From Neonectria sp. B-13 (Eukaryota > Ascomycota > Sordariomycetes > Hypocreales > Nectriaceae): a stretch of 64,000 bases of DNA. Position numbers and translations under genes: made by a program. Each line of letters opens with the position of its first letter. Position 1 is the first letter of the stretch. Shown here piece by piece: positions 57,596-64,000 of this stretch. Where the stretch lies: positions 5,190,309 to 5,254,308 of the forward strand of contig NOKP01000002.1 in assembly GCA_002682825.1 (NCBI GenBank), in the 5' to 3' direction. The notes beneath the pieces are model-generated. The model was given only the letters and a program-made list of their open reading frames with translations, was not told the origin of the DNA and searched no databases.

Positions 57596-58534
57596 GTTGG
57601 GTGCCGACGGACCGGAAAGTCTAGGCGGATCATGACAAGACGGGGAAGTGAAAAGTGGGAGAATGTTAAAACAGGAATTTACTTCGGACGTGCGACGGTG
57701 TAGACAACCCCCTTAAAATTGGCGATCGTTCCGCAAGGGCTGCATGATGCAGGGATTCTTGTATTTAGTCTCAATATGCAGTGCGCTCTATCGAGGAAAT
57801 CATTGGCCCAGTAAAGTTCGTCTTGTGTCACAGCTTTGCTTTTGAAGTCAGAAGGGGCCTAGTCCTGGTGAATGTCGGCCGGACCGAGGGTTGGCGCGAC
57901 TCATGGCAGATGTCGCAAGGATACAGAGTTTGGTTGTGCATTCGCCAAAGCGCGCTAAAGAACAAGATGCTGGACGATTGAAGAGGTCCGTGTCATGGCT
58001 CTAATTAAAAGTGACAAGCCAGTTGTATAATTGTACATTTAATGTAAACAAATTGGAGTCGTAGCTTAGTTCTGGAAACTTGGTAGAAAATAACCACTGC
58101 GCGGTTCGTTGTTGAATAAAATGGGTTGAGTCTATTAAACATTGTTGTGCTGATATTTCAGCTGGCTAGGAGTGAGTAGGCGTCCTCGAAATTAAATTTC
58201 TATGCTTTTACAACCACATGGACCAATATGAGCTACGATACTCAATTTACTAAGCCAACCACGTTGTAAAATTCAAGCTTGTGGGGAAGTATAGGGGGCC
58301 ATACGATGTCTGATGCGTATCTCGAATTTCCCGATTCGACAGGAACTGAATTGGGTGGTGCTGTAATAGCGCAAAGCAGGTTAGGTTCCTGCATCATAAT
58401 GGAAAGCCACTCTTTGTTAGGTAGTAGCACTTATTGAATGGCCCTGATATTAACGATCCACTGCACCGCATGTCAACACAATGAGATATCGCTGGAATGG
58501 CTCCGTACTTACTAGCCGTTGCCAAATCTGCTAC
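57596..58534. other. Intergenic region
   Basis: Upstream side of the seven-TM gene and 3' flank of the small secreted protein gene. No gene or repeat recognised. Confidence 0.5.
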
Positions 58535-59169
58535 CTAAGGCAGGGGTGGGGGAACAACGCCTGCGACCGCCGTCTCGGTGGCAACGAGAGTAGACACGTC
58601 AGTCTGCGTGATAGTGACCGCAGTAGTTTGAGTAATTGCCTGTGCTGTTACAGTATTGCTGACCACAGACACAGGGATTCTGAGACAGCTGCAAGCAGAT
58701 GACACCCGGTTCTCTAGGTATGATTGAGGCAGCCATTCTGGATAAGGGAGGGATTCGTCGCGCTTGGCTGGTGGCGCCGAAACATGAGTAACAGTGATAG
58801 TGTTGACCTGTGTAGTCACAGCGGTGATGTGATCTGTCTCAGTAATCGTTGCAAAGCTGCCGTATCGAGACACTGTCAGCATATCAATCATTCCGAATGT
58901 GACGGGAAAGAAAGGGAAGATGCGGTCGCGACATACACCGTAGGGGTGACGGTAGCTTCTTCAGTTGAAGCAGCGAGGCCAATATAGGCGCTGCAAAACG
59001 AAACAGCCTCGGGCAAATTGTCCTCTGACGAGAACAGTCGAACCAGCTCGTCGTCGCTGCTGCAAGATCCACTGCACCTGCCCCGGCTCGGTACAGTCAA
59101 GCCAAGGCCGACCGCGATGAGCGACGCTCCTTGCAGCAAGAAAAGGCCGCTGATCTTGGTTGAAAACAT
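58535..59169 (-). CDS. Small Ser/Thr-rich secreted protein
   Basis: Two exons (59169-58937, 58856-58535; 80-nt intron with GTATGT donor and GGCAG acceptor) encode 184 aa. A signal peptide covers about residues 1-23. The mature part has an N-terminal segment with spaced cysteines (CSGSCSSDDELVRLFS, AVSFCSAYIG). A Thr/Val-rich repeat-like region follows (VTPTVFATITETDHITAVTT, VNTITVTHVS), then PYPEWLPQSYLENRVSSACSCL, a segment typical of small secreted Thr-rich mould proteins. A final Thr/Val-rich tail ends in VVPPPLP. It probably carries many O-glycans and belongs to the wall or secretome. Function is unknown. Confidence 0.75.
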
Positions 59170-61316
59170 TGCACGTAGGATTCAGAAACACCAAAAGCAT
59201 GAATTGAGTGAGTGAAAGAAAGGTGTTACGGAAAGCAAGAGTGTTGATCGTGCTGCTCAGCATGCTTATGTACGAAGTTAACATCCTCGTCTCTATGAAG
59301 ACTATTGCCTTGGTCATGCCGCTAATTTTGTTCAGAGCGGGATGTGGAAATGAGGTAGCGTTAGGCAAGGTAGGTGGGCAGCACCGTTATCGCCAACGGA
59401 GACGGTGCATGGCCAATATGAAATAACGCCTGCTGCTACTTGTGAAAGGGCTTGACGAAGTAGTCTAGACCCGCGGGCTACTTGTAAATCTCATGTTTCC
59501 CCACATTAGCGCTGATAGTGCCAAGGCTGAGCGGGTAGTAGTGACCTAATTACCCCTGATTCTTTTCACATCCCTTTGAGTGACAGCGATAAATATCATT
59601 AAAATTTCTGGAGCAAGATTGGCCTGGAGACGAAAAGCTAGGTTGTTTTGAGAACAAACATAGAAATATTCCGAGGATAATGGGTAACCCCTGTTCGCGG
59701 GCCGTGCATGGCCTGCGTTAGCACAAAGGCCCGACCCGACCCAACGGATGCAGGAGACGCCCTACAGCCCAAGTTGATGGGTAGGTAACAGTTGTTACAC
59801 GGGCAAGCTAAAACGCCTCTACTGCGGTCGAGCTACGGAGATATCAATAGTCTGAACTTGGAAAGGGAGACATAATAATGATGACGTGCATCCGGGGTTC
59901 AAGTATTTTAACGATAAGACGCAGTTTATATGTACACTTAGCAAGAGACCAAACGTTTGCCAGTAACACTGTGTGATAACAAGTTTATCATGATTTGCCA
60001 GTAGGGTCAGACCTGGTGCCCTTGATCTGGGGAATGGATGTGGTGAATACATGCTTTGACCAACTGTTTACTTTGTCCCACTAATCTATATACAACGATA
60101 TTATTACAGCGAAAACACAGTTCGAAACTTCATGATGTCTGATGAACAATGAGAACTGCAACGATTGAATGGAAACACTGAGAGTTCTGCAGGATTGCTT
60201 GCGCTTGTCAATGAGCTGGATTAAAGGGGCGCTGCCAGCTGACTGCACTAAGCTAAAATTAGGATAATTGGCGTTATTGCCGTCACCAAAGAAGCAAGGT
60301 AGATTTGCAGGTGCGCTAGGAAGACCATGGACAAAACTATTGGAAGATTAACGATTCAGCTCAGCCAACGATCACGCATCCGAGCTACGGGTACTCCAAG
60401 AAGACGCATTAAGCTTCATTCTACGCCTTCTCCGCCCTAGCCTCCCCCTTTGAGAGTAAGGCATCACCCCATGGCGTTTCGTTCTGATGCCTAATTTAGT
60501 GGCAGTTGCAGGTTCATGAAGATCAACGTCTGCTAGTTTGAAGCAAATGGTTGGTTTGGTAATTAAGTGATGCATTTGTTGCTGTGCCTGACACTAGGTT
60601 TGCGTCAAAGGATTCGGTATGGGGGTTTAGCTTGCTACCAGAAACATGTCATCTAGGTATCAGAAAAGTAGGGAGAGAGTGTCACTTGACGTTGACGGTT
60701 TGTCGCTCTGATGATCGTCACACCTCACTCAAGACAACCATCCTCCAATCTCAATTTGGTTGGTGAAGATGGTGTTCATAAATTCGATCGTACATGTTAC
60801 CAATGTACAATGCAAACCATACGCCTGAAGTACAATCACTATTGACATGTTGGTGGGCGTCTATCTGACGTGATCACGAGCGTGGGAGTGTCACCATCAT
60901 AATATCATATTCACGCCCCGCGTTTGATGACTACCTTCTCATTCCAATGACTTATCCTACCACGCATTCGGTGAGTCTTTTTAGAGACTAAATTACTACA
61001 GTTACGACACCCTGAAACCATTGATATTGCAAAGTAAGTTAAAGAGGATATTGGAGTGTTTAATTAAGTACCCCAATCTACCAACACAAGCACCTGCCGA
61101 CAATGTGATGAGATACGCGTGCACGCTATGAAGAGTGAATGACAAAGTAACTATTGCGAAGTTATTACAAAGAAAATGGATTTGTTAATCGAACGCTTGA
61201 TCCTCGAAACATCTCAACGCCTATTGACTGCTTTATCTTGGAGTCTCCGTCCACCTGGACCATGACTATTCCACACTTAGTAAAGAGCTCTGATTCATCG
61301 CGCTCCTTCGGCTGAA
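59170..61316. other. Gene-poor stretch
   Basis: About 2.1 kb without a supported gene. Short open frames (for example 60372-60575 minus, 60584-60766 plus) have no recognisable content. The last part is the 3' flank of the RTA1 gene. Confidence 0.5.
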
Positions 61317-62201
61317 TCAGCTTCTCGACTGAAGCGGAATGATTCCATCCTTCCAACCACGAAGCTGGCCTGGAGCTGGGTACCGAACAAAGAAGATAAC
61401 CATGACGGTGAACATCAAAACTGCATCGAAAACGTAGAGCGGCCATTCGTTGAGGAGTAAGTATCCATCGTGGCCCATGATGAACTCGATGACTCGAAAC
61501 GTTGACCGCACCATGATGAGAGCACTGACGGCGTGGAGCATGTAGATGCTCGACTCCCAAGAGAAAGTAGGATCCTCGGTCTCGGGTGTTGGGGCTTTTC
61601 GCATTCGAATCTGGAAGATGACGGTGGTGACCATGAAAAATCCGAAGATAATGATCTGTATGAAAAGACCTCCGATGATGATGTTCTGCCCCAGTTCGGC
61701 CTTGTCACCGGTTGCCATCAGGCCTGCCGCACCTCCCTGGACCATGAAGGAGAACAGATCTCCGAGGACGAAGATCTTGGTCAACCATTTGACGGGGATA
61801 ATCGAGTGGGCTTCGCCATGGACTTGCATAATGACTCGGCGGAGGACCATGTAGATAGATGCGGCGAAGAGGACAGGCGCAAGGAGGATGAACGAGTTCT
61901 GGATGACGAATGGCATGAGTTTGTCCGTTTTATCGTATGCGTTGGCTCGACCGGCATATCCTATAACTTCGACTGCAGTGATTGCTGTTAGACTTTGAAA
62001 TGGCAAGGAGTAAAGTAGGGAAGACTTACACATGCCACCGGCGACAAAGACGGAGCAGTACCATGTCCGGGTCTTGTACATGCGCCACGCGACAGCAGCT
62101 GTGGCGATGAGGAATAGGATAAGAAATATGATGGCAGCGGCTCTGCTGGGGAGATAGTTCCAGAGGTAGTATCCTCCTCGGTACGGTTTGAGTTCGGCCA
62201 T
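61317..62201 (-). CDS. RTA1-family seven-TM protein
   Basis: Two exons (62201-62030, 61972-61317; 57-nt intron with GTAAGT donor) encode 275 aa. The RTA1 signature is clear: YYLWNYLPSRAAAIIF at the start, then VFVAGGMFEVIGYAGRA across the splice, QNSFILLAPVLFAASIYMVL, KIFVLGDLFSFMVQGGAAGL, GQNIIIGGLFIQIIIFGFFM, and VRSTFRVIEFIMGHDGYLL. Seven helices are expected in the plasma membrane. RTA1/RSB1 proteins are linked to resistance to toxic lipids, sphingoid bases and sterol-pathway drugs. It is divergent from a UPC2-like regulator across 650 bp, which fits a joint response to membrane or sterol stress (inference). Confidence 0.9.
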   Translation of the reverse strand: MAELKPYRGGYYLWNYLPSRAAAIIFLILFLIATAAVAWRMYKTRTWYCSVFVAGGMCKSSLLYSLPFQSLTAITAVEVIGYAGRANAYDKTDKLMPFVIQNSFILLAPVLFAASIYMVLRRVIMQVHGEAHSIIPVKWLTKIFVLGDLFSFMVQGGAAGLMATGDKAELGQNIIIGGLFIQIIIFGFFMVTTVIFQIRMRKAPTPETEDPTFSWESSIYMLHAVSALIMVRSTFRVIEFIMGHDGYLLLNEWPLYVFDAVLMFTVMVIFFVRYPAPGQLRGWKDGIIPLQSRS

Positions 62202-62853
62202 GGTGGTTTAGGTTCGGGGTCGGGTTTCGCTTCGACGGGAGGTTGTGGGGCTGCGAGCGCGAGTTGTCCAAACTTTGGGGGAGGATGTTTGAAGCGCAGA
62301 GTGAACTGAGGATGACTTGAGAATATTTGAATCATGATGGAAGTGTACTCTATATATTCTTCAGACACGGAGGTGGCTCCGTTGATCTGGCGATGGCCGA
62401 TGCATCTCATGGTCCCACTGAAGCATGTTCCCCGTATCTGTGATCCCTGCCCCACGGACTCGTCGCATCCCGATTGGTTGCGGGACTGGGAGGATGAGTT
62501 CCACCTCAGTCCGCGGGTCCAGAGGCTTGTGATAGGTTGAAAACAGAAAGGTGGAGACTGAAATACGATGCGAACGATGGTCTCAGTACTTGACTCAAGG
62601 CGGCACAGTTCGCCTGTGTCCCTTTTGACTCCGCCATGCACCGGTGACGACGACGCCCTAGATGCTAATTTTGAACTTTTCCCCTGGAACTCGGGCCTCC
62701 TTTCCCAGAACGTTTGATCGAGAAGAGACCGAACCAGCTGGTTCGCCGTCGAATTTAAGGTCCAACTAGAATACTAGAGTGCGCGGACACGCGGATTGCT
62801 GCTTACCCTCGCCTCCCACTCTGGCCTTGCCTTGTCTGCCTCCACCACCCAAG
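62202..62853. promoter_or_regulatory. Bidirectional promoter of RTA1 and Zn2Cys6 genes
   Basis: A 650-bp region separates two divergent genes. Open frames inside lack family features. No specific operator could be assigned. Confidence 0.5.
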
Positions 62854-64000
62854 ATGATCGCTCGACGCACCCACCGCAAGTCTCGTCTCGGGTGCTCCGA
62901 GTGCAAGAAACGTCACATTAAGGTACGTGTCCACTTGCGCCCAATCCATCCCTCTAGTTCCCTGCAGTCCTGGCCCTTGTCATTCCTGAAGAGTCTGGAG
63001 TCTGGAGTCTGGAGTATTCCTCCCCCTGACTTGCTGTCTTGCATAGTGCGACGAGTCCCGCCCGGTCTGTCTGAACTGTTCCAGGACCGATAGGCAATGC
63101 TCTTTTGTGCATCTGACCGCCAGCGTTCCTGTGCAGTCTCCAACGCCGTCCAGCCCTGCATCCCAGATTCGCTCCGAGGCAACGTCTGACTACACCGATG
63201 CCCCGGCCGCCAACATGGTCCAAATGGAGCTGCTGTTTCATTTCATCTCGTGCCACTCTATTGGCTTTACCGAGATCCTACCGAAAATTGATCTCATATC
63301 ATCTAGTAAATTGATGGAAGAGGCCCTCGGTTGTGACTATCTCATGAACGAAGTCTTGGCCTTTTCCGCCCGCCATCTTGCCACAACCCGACCAGAGAAG
63401 GGCCCCTTCTATCTTTATCATGCCAGCAACCTACAGACACATGCCCTATCGCTTTTCACAAGTGCACACGTCGAGCCAACGAAGGATAACTGCATGCACG
63501 TCATCTTCTTCAGCTGGTTGCTTGGCATTCACTTGTTGTGCGATGTGCCGACCGGGAGCCACGATGACATCCTAGAACGGTTCTTGCATTACTTCGAGCT
63601 GTTTCGAGGTATTCGAGTCGTTACAATGGGCGCCTGGAAGTTCCTGCTGGAGTCTGAATACCAAGAAATCTTCAAGGAGGGTGCAGCAGCCGCCAACAAC
63701 GTCGGCGCTGGTTCGCACACTTCGTCGCTCACGGCTTTGGTGCGCGACAGTCTCGGAATGGACGAAATCCAGAAGAAAGGATGCGAAGAGGCAATAGCGA
63801 GGCTCCAATGGGTGTTCGATATCCAGGAGCAGAAAGGTCTCGAGGACTCCATCCAGCACTGTGGCCAAATCGCATTCTCCTGGCCCTTGATCGTTACCCC
63901 AGAATTCCTGCAGTGCTTGCAGGCGAGACGGCCAGAAGCCCTGCTCGTGTTGGCTCACTTTGCTGTCATTTTGTCCTGGTGTAGGTCATCTTGGATTTTC
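62854..64000 (+). CDS. Zn2Cys6 transcription factor, UPC2-like (partial, runs off the end)
   Basis: Exon 1 is 62854-62922; exon 2 runs from 63047 to the window end. At least 341 aa are encoded. The binuclear zinc cluster spans the splice: CSECKKRHIK joins CDESRPVCLNC, followed by SRTDRQCSF. This gives the six cysteines of a C6 DNA-binding domain preceded by a basic RTHRKSRLG arm. The body then has QMELLFHFISCHSIGF, FSARHLATTRPEKG, a ligand-binding-like helical region, and LLVLAHFAVILSWCRSSWIF at the edge. This order is that of fungal sterol-uptake-control (UPC2/ECM22-like) regulators. The intron (124 nt) is GT-AG in phase 0. The 3' end is missing because of the window, not because of damage. 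Confidence 0.88.

Overview
The window is nuclear DNA of a filamentous ascomycete (Pezizomycotina, most likely a sordariomycete; I cannot fix the genus). The evidence is short GT-AG introns of about 50-100 nt with CTAAC/CTGAC-like branch sites, intron-bearing tRNA-Leu genes, a solo LTR, and typical mould families: Pth11/SAT4-like rhodopsins, RTA1, DUF3425 bZIP, BYS1, STAND-type ankyrin proteins, a hybrid histidine kinase and a Zn2Cys6 regulator. Gene models were assembled by hand; every spliced model below keeps an open frame unless stated.

Layout. 1-5.2 kb: an intronless gene for a fused anaerobic (class III) ribonucleotide reductase plus its radical-SAM activase, very unusual in a fungus, then a convergent BYS1 secreted protein. 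5.2-9.2 kb: gene-poor, with a decayed DegT/StrS aminotransferase. 9.2-13.3 kb: a Nudix hydrolase and a sterol-glucosyltransferase-like protein. 14.2-24.8 kb: a possible small secretory or metabolic cluster with a Pth11-like receptor, a bZIP factor, a secreted FAD oxidase, a secreted carboxylesterase and a secreted SGNH hydrolase. Near-identical TCGACGTCGA palindromes sit in the bZIP promoter and in the oxidase/esterase intergenic region. 26.4-38 kb: a PQ-loop protein, a STAND-like ankyrin protein with one frameshift, a frameshifted kinase pseudogene, a small membrane protein, an unknown protein and coding-like relics. 38.3-53.3 kb: a killer-toxin-type chitinase (ChtBD1 x2 + GH18 + long C-terminus) divergent from a GH55 glucanase carrying three LysM modules, followed by an unknown protein and a hybrid histidine kinase. 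53.9-56.4 kb: a solo LTR with perfect 5-bp target duplication, two different tRNA-Leu(CAA) genes and an ABC-transporter relic. 56.6-64 kb: a seven-TM protein, a small Ser/Thr-rich secreted protein, an RTA1 protein and the start of a UPC2-like Zn2Cys6 factor that runs off the end.

How the genes may work together (inference): the chitinase and the GH55-LysM protein share one bidirectional promoter and could together open and bind a chitin/beta-1,3-glucan wall, with the histidine kinase as a nearby sensor. The bZIP factor may control itself and the oxidase/esterase pair through the shared palindrome. RTA1 and the UPC2-like factor share a promoter, as expected for a membrane-stress response pair.
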